Shown one piece after another: positions 1-7,749 of a stretch of DNA of 55,371 nucleotides (the stretch's first letter is position 1; every line of letters begins with the position of its first letter). The DNA is from Sphingomonas sp. (GTDB lineage Bacteria; Pseudomonadota; Alphaproteobacteria; Sphingomonadales; Sphingomonadaceae): the NCBI GenBank assembly GCA_017849555.1, contig JAFIGU010000046.1, forward strand, positions 1 to 55,371, given 5' to 3'. Under the pieces are notes generated by a model that saw only the letters and a program-made list of their open reading frames with translations, made no database searches and was not told the DNA's origin. Position numbers and translations under genes: made by a program.

Positions 1-1
1 G

Positions 2-847
2 CCTCAACCGGCTCCACAGCCACAGCGCCCTCAGCCCGACCCCACCATGTCGGCCGCTGCGCAACCCGGTGTGCAGTTCGACAATCCAATCGCCGAGGCG
101 AACCAGACGTGGGGCTCGATCGTCAATTCGATCAAGCAGGCCAACCCCGGCATCGACCCGCGCACGCTGATGCGCGCGGCCGAGATGCAGCTCGACAACA
201 TCAAGGGCATCGCACCAACGACCAGGGCCATCATGGCCGGGCAGATCAAGGCGCAGCAGCTCGGGTTCGAGATGCAGTACAAGTCCGCTCGGCTCCAGCA
301 GCTCAGCGACAAACTCGGCATCGACCTGCGCAACGCCAAGACGAAAGAAGATCAGGTTCGCCTGATGGACGAGTACCACCGAAACCTCATCGCGCTCGGC
401 GAGGACCGCGTGGCCGCCACAGAGCGCGGGCAGGACACACGCCTTGAAGGGGTTCGCGAGACCAACGCGAACCGGATCGACGTCGAGAAACTCCGCGGAT
501 CGAACCGCGTTCAGCTTCAGGGGATGCGCGATACCGCCGCGGGGCAGCGGGCGCAGGCGGTGCTCAACGGGAAGCGCGGCCCGGCTATGGTCGCGGCGAT
601 CGCCAAGATCAGGGCGTCGGGGCAGGAAGTCACCGAGGATACGATCAACACGCTGTCGACCGTCTTCGGGGATGTCGGCGCCGGCGGGCAATCGGCACCC
701 GCACAGGCCGCGCCGGCTCCTCGCGCTGGCGGCAATAGCGCGCCGCCTAAGCCAGCCAAATACCCTAACGCCCGACTCGGCCGCGATCCGCAGGGCAACC
801 CCGGATGGTATATCCAGCAGGGCGGGCACACGCTCAAAGTGGGGTAA
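2..847 (+). CDS. Phage protein of unknown function, 5' end outside window
   Basis: The reading frame is open to the left edge of the window. The codons before the first ATG (position 47) encode a Pro/Gln-rich stretch, so the gene very probably starts upstream and position 47 is not the true start. The visible part, about 280 residues, is mostly helical and rich in Ala, Gln and Arg, with long charged heptad-like runs around residues 65-150. A Pro/Ala/Gly-rich linker follows, then a short C-terminal segment ending in LKVG. I do not recognise a family. It is followed after 3 nt by the large virion protein gene, so both are probably co-transcribed. An internal virion or scaffold-like role is plausible from position only. 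Confidence 0.6.
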   Translation, partial: PQPAPQPQRPQPDPTMSAAAQPGVQFDNPIAEANQTWGSIVNSIKQANPGIDPRTLMRAAEMQLDNIKGIAPTTRAIMAGQIKAQQLGFEMQYKSARLQQLSDKLGIDLRNAKTKEDQVRLMDEYHRNLIALGEDRVAATERGQDTRLEGVRETNANRIDVEKLRGSNRVQLQGMRDTAAGQRAQAVLNGKRGPAMVAAIAKIRASGQEVTEDTINTLSTVFGDVGAGGQSAPAQAAPAPRAGGNSAPPKPAKYPNARLGRDPQGNPGWYIQQGGHTLKVG

Positions 848-850
848 GTC

Positions 851-3800
851 ATGGACCCGCAGAAGGTAGATTACGATCCCTTCGCCGGGCAGGCTTCCGC
901 GCCTCAGGCGCCGCGCCCTCAGAAGGTCGACTATAATCCGTTCGCCGGTGGCCCGCAGCGTGTCGATTATGACCCGTTCGCCGCGGCGCCCCGCAAGGCA
1001 AAGGCTCCTGCCGCTGCGCCGTCACCGGACGCCGGTGCCGACTTCCGCGCGCTCTACCCCGGCGCACGGATCACGAGCCAGAAGCGCGGACCCGGTGGCG
1101 CCGGTTTCGCCGGCGACTGGCATCATCGATCGAACGCCGCGATCGACGTGGCGCCGATCCCCGGTCAGTCCTTCGCTGGTGTGGAGGCGAATCTTAAGCG
1201 TAACGGCTATCCGGTCATCGAGGCGATCGACGAACAGGCGCACCCGAACAAGTACACCACCGGGCCGCACTGGCATTTCGTGCTCGGCCAGCGCGCGCCT
1301 CAACGAGTCGATTATGATCCTTTCACAGCCGCTTCAGGCGCGGAGAAACCGGCTGCGCCCACTCGTGCCGCCCAGCCCCGAAAACCCGCTCAGCGGCCCC
1401 TCGCAGCCGGCCTGAAGGGCCTTTCAAACGCGCAGGCCGCGGAGCCAAGCTTCGGTGAAGCGTTGTGGGAGGGCGTGAAGGGTGCGCCGCGCGCCGCCTG
1501 GAACGACGTAAAAGGCATCGCGAGCGCCATCCGCCACCCGATCGACACCGTCAAGGGTGTCGGCAACATCATCGCTGGCGGAGCGGTGGAAGGCGCGGAT
1601 TATCTGAAGCGCCACGGGCTCAACGTCGGCGAGCCGAACGCGCAGTATAAGAAGGACGTCAACGTCAAAGGCCAGCGGGATGCCTTCGACGCAGCGGTCG
1701 CGCCGTTCACGTCGTGGAGCGGGTTCAAGAAAGCCCTGAAGGAAGACCTGCCCGGCACGGCGCTAACCGTCATCCCGGCCGCTGGCGGGACGGCGAAGCT
1801 CAGCGTCAAAGGCGCAACGGCGGCGCGCCTCGCAGGCATGTCGCAGGCCGAGCGCGCCGCCTTCATGGCGCGTCGGGCCGAGGAAGCCTCGCACGCACGC
1901 CGCTATGGCGAGCTTCAGCGCATGATCGTCGGGCAACACAGCCTTGATCGCGATCGCGCGATCAACGCGCTCCAGCAGCACCAGCGCGTCGTCGGCAACG
2001 CTCCGGTGGCCGATCAGCGTGCGATTATCAACGCGGTCGAGAACGCCTCGAACGGCGGCGTGCGGCGCCTCCCCGAGCAGTACCGTCCGGCGGCCAATGC
2101 GCTGCGCGAAGTGGCGCAGCAGTACCGCTCGAAGATCGAGAACGTGATGAAGCGCGACGACGGTACGGGGCCGAGCTTCATCAAGGATTATTACGCTCAC
2201 CTGTGGAAGCAGGACGGCACCGCCAAGGCGTTCTTCTCGGGCAAGACCGGGTCGGGCAAGAGTCTCAACCGGCGAAAATTCCTGACCTATCAGGAAGGGC
2301 TCAACGCAGGACTGAAGCCGATCCACGAGAATCCACTCGATGCGATGTCGGCCTACGTCGACAGCATGTCGAAGTACCTTCAACACCGCGACCTTCAGAA
2401 AGCGATGCGGCAGAGCGGGCTCGCCAAGTGGAGCTTCGAAAAGAAAATCCCTGAAGGGCACATCGCGCTCGAAGGCCCCGGCACGACCCACGATGCCAAG
2501 ATCATCCGTAAATACGATCCCGAAGGCGAGCTGGTTAAGGCCGACCAGATACCGCGCCGCGTGCTCACCGCGCCGCGGCGCGCCGCCATCATGTACAATC
2601 GGTTCGTCGGTCCGGGTGTCGAGGGCAAGCTGCGCCGCGCCGGGCTCACCGGGACGGCCGATGCGTTCAAGACCGCGCAGCGGGCCACGAACGCCACGTC
2701 GAACCTGACACTCGCCTTCTCAGGTTTCCACCCGACGCTCGTCGCCGGCAAAGCCGTGGCCTCCGATATCGGGAACGCGATCACGCACACTTTCCGCGGC
2801 GAGCCTGTCAAGGCGCTAAAGTCGATCGCTCACGCCCCGATCGCCCCGGTGCGCCCGGTCATCGACAAGCTCGCCGGCAAGATGTCGATGCGCGGGCGGT
2901 TGCTGTCGGGCGATCAGGCGATGACTGAGGTCGACAAGCTATGGCGCGACGCCGGCGGCCGGCTGAAGAATGATTCGGGCTATCGCGCCTCGCTGAAACC
3001 GAACCTGATGTCGAGCTTCGGCCGCGGCACCTTCAAGCGTGACGTGCTCGACATGGCGAAGGGGATCGGCGGCAAGGGCGTTCCGATGCGCGAGCGTCTT
3101 GGCAACACCGCCGACGCCGTCGGCCGCATCATGGACACGACGTCGAGCGCGATCTTCGACCATTTCGTTCCGGCCATGAAGCGTCAGGTGTTCGAGCGCG
3201 AGATGGCGGCGAACTTGAAGCCCGGCATGTCATCAGCGCAGCAGCGCGAACTCGCGCGGCGCGTCATGGACAACATCTCAGGTCGCATGGGCGAGCTGGA
3301 GCGGGACAACATCTTCTGGTCGCAAGCCGCGTCCGATGTCGCTCGTCTCGTCGTGCTGTCCCCTTCATGGCAGTATGGCGACTTCAAGGTGCTCAATGAT
3401 GCCGCTGGCAAAGGCCGCACCGCGCACGGCGTCGCTCAGGCCGTCGGGCTCGTCGGCTCCTATTACCTGATGAACGGCGTCGCCAATTACCTGCACACCG
3501 GGCAGCGGCCTCAGGGTCAGGATTGGGTCGCCTATCGCACCGGCGGGACGACCACCGACCGCAGCGGCACGCACCCGGAGCGCGCGACGTTCCCGAGCGT
3601 GATGAAGGACGTGTTCGGCTTCAGCGATGATCCGGTTAAGGAAGCGGTCAACAAGATGGCACCGCTTCCGAAAGCGCTCGCGGACATCGCCACGAACAGC
3701 GATTATCGCAACCAGCCGATCTACCGCCCGATGGCACTTGACGAGAAAGACCTTCCCGCCGGCGCGCCGAACAACCTCCGCGACCCGCGCGGTATCGCCG

Positions 3801-4036
3801 CGCTCGGCCATCTCGCCGGATCGTTCGTGCCGATCGGTGTGGGAGATAATCCGAACGGGGCGAACTCGGGTATCAACCGATTCAATCAGATCGTCTTCGG
3901 CGAGCGCCCTGCCGGCATGAAATTCTATGACCCCAAGGGGTACGAGGACTTCCAGAAATACCTCGCGACGCAGCGCGTCCGCCAGGAAACCAAGTCACGT
4001 CAGCGCGACGAACAGAAGAAGGTGAAGCGGCCGTGA
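851..4036 (+). CDS. Large phage virion / DNA-ejection protein with M15-peptidase-like domain
   Basis: 1061 residues. The first 160 residues hold four copies of a short motif of the form (K/R)VDY(D/N)PF at about residues 5-11, 25-31, 37-43 and 152-158. The last two bracket a compact domain with H92, D99 and an HWH at 140-142. This spacing (His, Asp, then His-x-His) matches zinc ligands of M15/VanY-type peptidoglycan peptidases. The remaining roughly 900 residues are Ala-rich and mostly helical. Family knowledge: podovirus internal core proteins carry a wall-cutting domain on a very large helical protein that enters the periplasm during DNA ejection. That role is inferred; the peptidase call rests on the ligand pattern alone. 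It lies 3 nt after the previous gene. Confidence 0.65.
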   Translation: MDPQKVDYDPFAGQASAPQAPRPQKVDYNPFAGGPQRVDYDPFAAAPRKAKAPAAAPSPDAGADFRALYPGARITSQKRGPGGAGFAGDWHHRSNAAIDVAPIPGQSFAGVEANLKRNGYPVIEAIDEQAHPNKYTTGPHWHFVLGQRAPQRVDYDPFTAASGAEKPAAPTRAAQPRKPAQRPLAAGLKGLSNAQAAEPSFGEALWEGVKGAPRAAWNDVKGIASAIRHPIDTVKGVGNIIAGGAVEGADYLKRHGLNVGEPNAQYKKDVNVKGQRDAFDAAVAPFTSWSGFKKALKEDLPGTALTVIPAAGGTAKLSVKGATAARLAGMSQAERAAFMARRAEEASHARRYGELQRMIVGQHSLDRDRAINALQQHQRVVGNAPVADQRAIINAVENASNGGVRRLPEQYRPAANALREVAQQYRSKIENVMKRDDGTGPSFIKDYYAHLWKQDGTAKAFFSGKTGSGKSLNRRKFLTYQEGLNAGLKPIHENPLDAMSAYVDSMSKYLQHRDLQKAMRQSGLAKWSFEKKIPEGHIALEGPGTTHDAKIIRKYDPEGELVKADQIPRRVLTAPRRAAIMYNRFVGPGVEGKLRRAGLTGTADAFKTAQRATNATSNLTLAFSGFHPTLVAGKAVASDIGNAITHTFRGEPVKALKSIAHAPIAPVRPVIDKLAGKMSMRGRLLSGDQAMTEVDKLWRDAGGRLKNDSGYRASLKPNLMSSFGRGTFKRDVLDMAKGIGGKGVPMRERLGNTADAVGRIMDTTSSAIFDHFVPAMKRQVFEREMAANLKPGMSSAQQRELARRVMDNISGRMGELERDNIFWSQAASDVARLVVLSPSWQYGDFKVLNDAAGKGRTAHGVAQAVGLVGSYYLMNGVANYLHTGQRPQGQDWVAYRTGGTTTDRSGTHPERATFPSVMKDVFGFSDDPVKEAVNKMAPLPKALADIATNSDYRNQPIYRPMALDEKDLPAGAPNNLRDPRGIAALGHLAGSFVPIGVGDNPNGANSGINRFNQIVFGERPAGMKFYDPKGYEDFQKYLATQRVRQETKSRQRDEQKKVKRP

Positions 4037-4047
4037 CCCGGCGCAGC

Positions 4048-4329
4048 TCACTTATCGGCGGTTTGAGCCGGATGGCACCACGCGGGCACCTCGCGCGCAA
4101 GGTCGAAATAGCCGCCTTTCAGAGCCGTTCGCAGCGCCTCATCGCATTTGCCCGCGAGGACAAGCTTGCCGACCTTGGCGTGAGCCCGGCTCTCCCGCTC
4201 CTCGGGAGTCGGTCCGCGCGCGCCGGCCAAGCCTCTAGCCAGTCCGCCCATGAACCCGCCTTCGTTCTGCGCCAGCGCGCATTGCGGATAGATCAGCAGC
4301 ACCGCGATCGTCGTCAATCGAAGCCGCAT
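4048..4329 (-). CDS. Small secreted protein, candidate prophage moron
   Basis: The gene lies opposite to its phage neighbours, between the large virion gene and the ATP-grasp gene. The ATG at 4329 is chosen because GGAG lies 8 nt before it; a longer reading from a TTG at 4350 would swallow that site. The product has 93 residues. A signal peptide with a hydrophobic core (TTIAVLL) ends in ALA before a Gln at about residue 21, so it should be exported by Sec. The cysteine in the signal is not in a lipobox. The mature part, about 73 residues, has a Gly-rich start, then a charged helical region with two cysteines (GKCDEAL and PAWCHP) that could form a disulfide. No family is recognised. Orientation and export fit a lysogenic-conversion gene, which is inference. 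Confidence 0.55.
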   Translation of the reverse strand: MRLRLTTIAVLLIYPQCALAQNEGGFMGGLARGLAGARGPTPEERESRAHAKVGKLVLAGKCDEALRTALKGGYFDLAREVPAWCHPAQTADK

Positions 4330-4400
4330 CGTCATCTCTCCGTGCCTCAAACCCGCGCACGCTACGGCGCTAAGTTTAACAATACCACAAGGAGCCTGTC

Positions 4401-5738
4401 GTGAGGGTTCTCTGCATCGACAACATGGGCCTGATGACCGACTTCGCGCTGCGCTGTCAGGACGCCGGGCACGAGGTGCGCTGGTTCATCCGGCAGACGC
4501 GCATGACGCAGGGCATCGGCAAGGGGCTCCTCGTCGGGAAGAACCGGCTCGTCAGCGACTACCGCGAATGGATGCGATGGGCCGATATTGTCGTGCTCTC
4601 CGACAACGTCCGCTACCTCCACGATCTCGAACGTTGGCGCGCCGAGGGTGTGCTGATCGTTGGCGCGTGCCTGGAAAGCGCGGCATGGGAAACCGACCGG
4701 CAGAAGGGGCAATCGATCCTCAAGGCCGCTGGCGTGAAGGTCCCCGAGTTCAAGACCTTCACGAACTACGATCAGGCAATCGCCTACGTGAAGCGCGAGG
4801 GCCGCGCGTTCGTCTCGAAGCCATGCGGCGACGAGGAGGACAAGAGCCTTTCCTACGTGGCGAAATCGCCGGCGGACATGGTGTACATGCTGGAGCGGTG
4901 GAAGAAGAACAAGCGCCACAAAGACGCCTTCATCCTTCAGGAGCGCGTCAAAGGCGTCGAGATGGCGGTCGGAGGCTGGCACGGCCCGGCGGGCTTCCTC
5001 CCCGGCTGGCACGAGAACTGGGAGTTCAAGAAGCTCATGGCCGGCGACACCGGACCGGCCACGGGCGAGATGGGGACGATCGTTCGCGCGGTGCGGCAGT
5101 CGAAGCTCGCCGATCTCGTGCTGAAGCCGGTCGAGGCGAAACTCGCAGCGATGGGTTATGTCGGCTACGTCGACGTCAATTGCATCATCGACGAGGCAGG
5201 CGTGCCGTGGCCGCTGGAGTTCACCATGCGCCCCGGCTGGCCGACCTTCAACATTCAGATGGGGATGCTGAAGGAGGGCGAGGACCCGGCCGAATGGCTC
5301 TACGATCTCGCCAGCGGAAACGACTCGAACCCGTTCCGACTCGACGAGGTGGCGTGCGGCGTCGTCATGGCGATCCCCGATTTCCCGTTCAGCCTGTTCA
5401 CCCGCAAGGATGTCCACGGCATCCCGATCTACAACCTCAACGATAAGAACCGCTACCGCCACCACCTCCACCCCTGCGAGGTGCAGCAAGGCGAAGCGCC
5501 TACAGATGTAAACGGAAAGGTGGTGACACTGCCATGCGTAACGTCGGCCGGGGATTACCTGCTGGTGGGAAGCGGGCTGGGGCAGTCCGTAAGGGAAGCA
5601 AGAGCGCGCGCGTATCGAGCGCTGGAGAGCCTCGAAGTGCCGAACAGCCCGTTCTGGCGGCCGGACATCGGGCAGAGGCTGAAGAAGCAATTGCCTCTGA
5701 TACAATCGAAGGGCTTCGCGAAGGGATTGAACTTCTAG
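4401..5738 (+). CDS. Phage PurD-like ATP-grasp ligase
   Basis: 445 residues, GTG start with AAGGAG 6 nt upstream. An N-terminal Rossmann-like part begins MRVLCIDNMG, as in PurD pre-ATP-grasp domains. The ATP-grasp part follows from about residue 110: a FVSKPCGDEEDKS lysine strand near 137, an ILQERVKGVEMAVGG strand near 178-192 and a GYVGYVDVN strand. At E273 comes EFTMRPGWPTFNIQ, where true PurD (glycinamide ribonucleotide synthetase) has a motif like EFNVRFGDPETQ. The overall length is near PurD (about 420-430). The altered catalytic motif makes simple purine synthesis doubtful. Related PurD-like genes are known in phages; their substrate is uncertain. The 3' end overlaps the next gene in another frame. 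Confidence 0.7.
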   Translation: MRVLCIDNMGLMTDFALRCQDAGHEVRWFIRQTRMTQGIGKGLLVGKNRLVSDYREWMRWADIVVLSDNVRYLHDLERWRAEGVLIVGACLESAAWETDRQKGQSILKAAGVKVPEFKTFTNYDQAIAYVKREGRAFVSKPCGDEEDKSLSYVAKSPADMVYMLERWKKNKRHKDAFILQERVKGVEMAVGGWHGPAGFLPGWHENWEFKKLMAGDTGPATGEMGTIVRAVRQSKLADLVLKPVEAKLAAMGYVGYVDVNCIIDEAGVPWPLEFTMRPGWPTFNIQMGMLKEGEDPAEWLYDLASGNDSNPFRLDEVACGVVMAIPDFPFSLFTRKDVHGIPIYNLNDKNRYRHHLHPCEVQQGEAPTDVNGKVVTLPCVTSAGDYLLVGSGLGQSVREARARAYRALESLEVPNSPFWRPDIGQRLKKQLPLIQSKGFAKGLNF

Positions 5739-5998
5739 GTTCTCCCGAAGACCTTGAGGAGCTTCTTCGTGAGAGCCTCAAGTTCGCCAAGGAAGCGATG
5801 GCCACCCCTTTACCCGCGCCGGACAGCCGCGATTTCGCGCGTATCTTTTCGCTTAAGAAGGAAGTCATGGCGACCATTCTGTCGACCGTCGTCCGGTCGA
5901 ACGTGGGGTCGCTGCGAAAGAAGAACAGCGACAAGATCGGCGACTTGCTTAAAGAGGTCAAGGGCGAAGACCCGCTCGAAGCTATGTTCGGCGACTGA
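5534..5998 (+). CDS. Small phage protein, overlapping gene; small-terminase-like position
   Basis: 154 residues if read from the ATG at 5534, which has AAGGTGG about 10 nt upstream. That start lies 205 nt inside the ATP-grasp gene in another frame. The first 50 residues are a Gly/Arg/Ala-rich basic tail. The last 100 residues look like a genuine protein: acidic helix (TIEGLREGIELLGSPEDLEE), then a basic helical segment ending in LLKEVKGEDPLEAMFGD. No ATG lies between 5534 and the non-overlapping part, except one well inside at about 5797. Small size, charged helices and place after the ejection protein would suit a terminase small subunit, but I cannot show homology. The C-terminal part is more certain than the overlapping N-terminal part. 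Confidence 0.5.
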   Translation: MRNVGRGLPAGGKRAGAVRKGSKSARVSSAGEPRSAEQPVLAAGHRAEAEEAIASDTIEGLREGIELLGSPEDLEELLRESLKFAKEAMATPLPAPDSRDFARIFSLKKEVMATILSTVVRSNVGSLRKKNSDKIGDLLKEVKGEDPLEAMFGD

Positions 5999-6188
5999 CA
6001 TATTCAGACGTTAAAATTTTATTACGTTTTGAATTGATTCGGGTTTGCGGATCGAAGCACGATCCGGCAAGCGCCGGCTGGTGCTAGTTTGGCGCTGAAC
6101 GCATCGCCAAATTCATAAAATCTGGAGCGTTAGCGCCAACTAGTCCGCGAAATCGTGCTGATTTTAAACGATTTTTGGACGTGTTCCA
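5999..6188. other. Prophage attachment-side non-coding region
   Basis: No gene is seen here. The stretch is visibly AT-richer than its surroundings. It contains an imperfect inverted repeat, roughly 6083-6096 against 6132-6144 (GTTTGGCGCT and AGCGCCAAC cores), and a T-rich run at 6161-6178. Inverted repeats next to a recombination core could be integrase arm-type sites or a terminator for the preceding phage gene; the sequence does not decide between them. Confidence 0.45.
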
Positions 6189-6228
6189 GTGATGTCAACA
6201 CAGTGCTCTACCACTGAGCTACACGCCC
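6189..6228 (-). tRNA. tRNA-Val(GAC), 5' half only, cut by the prophage
   Basis: Read on the minus strand from 6228: acceptor strand GGGCGTG, TA, D-arm GCTC-AGTGGTA-GAGC, anticodon strand CTGTG, loop TTGACAT with anticodon GAC (6194-6196). The 3' anticodon strand reads CACTG instead of CACAG, and after it there is no variable loop, T-arm or acceptor 3' strand; the sequence becomes AT-rich prophage DNA. The gene therefore ends at the att core near the anticodon loop. It lies 55 nt downstream of cpdR on the same strand. The intact gene should be at the other prophage end if the phage brought its own 5' half. Confidence 0.85.
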
Positions 6229-6283
6229 ACGGGGAGTGGGGCCTTTAGCGGGCAGTTATGCGGTGCGCAAGCACCGGATTCGA

Positions 6284-6661
6284 TTAATTGAGCCCGCTCA
6301 CGTGATCGGTCTCGAACATGCGGTCGACCTCCATCACCAGGTCGCGCAGGTGGAACGGCTTGGACAGCACGCGGGCCTGCGGCATCGTCTTGCCGGCCTT
6401 CAGCGTCACCGCGGCGAAACCGGTGATGAACATCACGCGCAGGTCCGGCGCGATCTCTGCCGCTTTCTGCGCCAGTTCGATCCCGTCCATCTCGGGCATC
6501 ACGATATCGGTCAGCAGCAGGTCGAATCGCTCGGTCTCGATCAGCGGCAATGCGGCGGTGCCGCGGTCGACCGGCGTCACGGCATAGCCGGATCGCTCCA
6601 GCGCGCGCGTAAGATATTCGCGCATCACCTGATCGTCTTCGGCCAGTAGAATCCTGATCAT
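6284..6661 (-). CDS. cpdR: CpdR-family single-domain response regulator
   Basis: 125 residues, starting at MIRILLAEDD. It is a receiver domain alone: acidic pair E8/D9/D10, phosphoacceptor D52 in LLLTDIVMPEMDG, T80 in MFITGFAAVTL and K101 in VLSKPFHLRDLV. The last two segments match CpdR closely. Known role: unphosphorylated CpdR helps localise or activate ClpXP so that cell-cycle proteins such as CtrA are degraded; phosphorylation through CckA-ChpT switches it off. It acts in the cytoplasm, at a cell pole in Caulobacter. Divergent from the N-formylglutamate amidohydrolase gene, about 130 nt apart, and followed by the broken tRNA-Val. The Shine-Dalgarno is weak. Confidence 0.9.
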   Translation of the reverse strand: MIRILLAEDDQVMREYLTRALERSGYAVTPVDRGTAALPLIETERFDLLLTDIVMPEMDGIELAQKAAEIAPDLRVMFITGFAAVTLKAGKTMPQARVLSKPFHLRDLVMEVDRMFETDHVSGLN

Positions 6662-6793
6662 CGTAGGGTCGCTTAATCCTTGCCTTCTGGCCTCGCGAAA
6701 CGCCGGGCGACAATATGCGGCAACCAATTAACATTTTCCACCCGCAACCCGCCCGTTGCGACGAGCCGCCACCTGCCATAGGCTCGCACATCG

Positions 6794-7627
6794 ATGCCAA
6801 ACTCGTTCGACATCCTCGGCCCGGACCAGCCCGAAAGCCCGGTGGTGATCTCCGTCCCGCATGGCGGGCGGGATTACCCGCTGGCGCTGCGCGCCAATCT
6901 GCGCGTGCCGGTGGAGGTGCTGACGACGCTGGAGGATCGCCATATCGACGCGGTGGCGCGCGCGGCGCGCGGGCGCGAGACGATGTTCATCCAGCGCATC
7001 GGCCGGGCGTGGATCGATCTCAACCGCGCCGAGCACGAGCGCGATCCGCGCATCGACGAAGGCGCCGGGGAGAGCCAGCCGACCGCCAAGGTGCGCGGCG
7101 GGCTTGGGCTGGTGCCGCGCCGCACCGCGCGCGCGGGGGAATTGTGGCGCCAGCGCTTTTCAGCCGAGGATATCGCCGCGCGCATCGCCGCCGATCACCG
7201 CCCCTATCACGTCGCGCTGAGCGAGGCGCTGGCGCATGCGCGCAAACGGTTCGGCTGCGCGGTGTTGCTCGATCTCCATTCGATGCCACCGATCATCGAC
7301 GGCAGCGCCCGGGTCATCACCGGCGACCGGTTCGGCCGGGCGAGCGCGGTGCGCGTCGTGCGGCGGGTGGAGGCGGCGATCGCCGCCGCCGGGCTGCGCC
7401 ACGCGCGCAACGCGCCTTATGCCGGCGCGCATATCCTCGATCGGCACGGCAAGCCCGCGGGCCATATCCACGCGATCCAGCTCGAGATCGATCGGTCGCT
7501 TTACCTCGACCCGCTGCTCGATCAGCCGGGGCCAGGCTTCGCGTCGATGGTGGCGCTGGTCCGCGCGGCGATCGACGCGCTGGCCGACGAGGCGCTCGAT
7601 AATCCCCACTCGCTCGCCGCGGAGTGA
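6794..7627 (+). CDS. N-formylglutamate amidohydrolase family protein
   Basis: 277 residues. Family features: PVVISVPHGGRDYP near residue 16, a TLEDRHIDAVAR segment, IGRAWIDLNR near 69, DHRPYH, a LLDLHSMPP block near 155-163 and QLEIDRSLYLD near the end. These His, Asp and Glu residues are the zinc-site and substrate motifs of the FGase family, which cleaves N-formyl-L-glutamate to formate and glutamate, the last step of one histidine-degradation route. No other hut gene is nearby, so the true substrate may be another N-acylated amino acid. It sits divergently to cpdR, an arrangement common in alphaproteobacteria. The sRNA gene on the opposite strand ends 9 nt after its stop. Confidence 0.85.
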   Translation: MPNSFDILGPDQPESPVVISVPHGGRDYPLALRANLRVPVEVLTTLEDRHIDAVARAARGRETMFIQRIGRAWIDLNRAEHERDPRIDEGAGESQPTAKVRGGLGLVPRRTARAGELWRQRFSAEDIAARIAADHRPYHVALSEALAHARKRFGCAVLLDLHSMPPIIDGSARVITGDRFGRASAVRVVRRVEAAIAAAGLRHARNAPYAGAHILDRHGKPAGHIHAIQLEIDRSLYLDPLLDQPGPGFASMVALVRAAIDALADEALDNPHSLAAE

Positions 7628-7636
7628 CGAACCAAT

Positions 7637-7671
7637 AAAAAAACCACCTCGCGCTTGGTGGCGCGAGGTGG
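7637..7671 (-). terminator. Rho-independent terminator of the sRNA
   Basis: Ten-base perfect stem CCACCTCGCG (7644-7653) with CGCGAGGTGG (7662-7671) and an 8-nt loop. On the minus strand it is followed directly by seven T (7643-7637). The T-run direction assigns it to the minus-strand transcript, not to the amidohydrolase gene. Confidence 0.9.
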
Positions 7672-7743
7672 CCAAGGTTCAGGGAGGAGACACGCCAGAG
7701 GCGTGCCATACGGCGCCGCGAAAGGGGGGACACGACACCGTAC
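7637..7743 (-). ncRNA. Candidate trans-acting sRNA with anti-Shine-Dalgarno motif
   Basis: A complete small-RNA unit on the minus strand of about 107 nt. It has a sigma70-type promoter just upstream, an outer stem near the 5' end (GTACGG/CCGTAT), and a short hairpin CACGCC-TCT-GGCGTG (7691-7705). A single-stranded stretch CTCCTCCCT (7681-7689) is complementary to a ribosome-binding site. A strong terminator with seven T closes it. Alphaproteobacterial sRNAs of the alpha-r8/MmgR (Rfam suhB-like) and alpha-r14 'cuckoo' types also expose CCUCC motifs in loops. Membership in either is not proven here. No open frame with a ribosome site fits the transcript, and it lies between two unrelated genes. 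Confidence 0.72.
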
Positions 7744-7749
7744 GCTACC

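Larger units (their letters stand above)
1..6190. mobile_element. Prophage, one end only
   Basis: Virion-type genes fill this stretch, tightly packed on the plus strand, followed by about 190 AT-richer non-coding bases that end abruptly inside a tRNA-Val gene. Everything to the right is ordinary sphingomonad chromosome. No integrase, terminase large subunit, capsid or portal gene is visible, so the element continues to the left of the window. The order (large internal protein, then small genes, then the att site) fits a podovirus-like genome, but that is inference. The left boundary cannot be seen. Confidence 0.8.

Noticed and set aside
4362..5705. 447-residue open frame on the minus strand opposite the ATP-grasp gene
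   Set aside because: The product is His/Arg/Leu-rich without recognisable motifs and is the usual mirror frame of a GC-rich gene; the plus-strand frame has a ribosome site and family motifs.
1..6190. Complete or satellite prophage
   Set aside because: No integrase, capsid, portal or large terminase gene lies in the window and the first gene is cut by its left edge, so only one end of the element is present.
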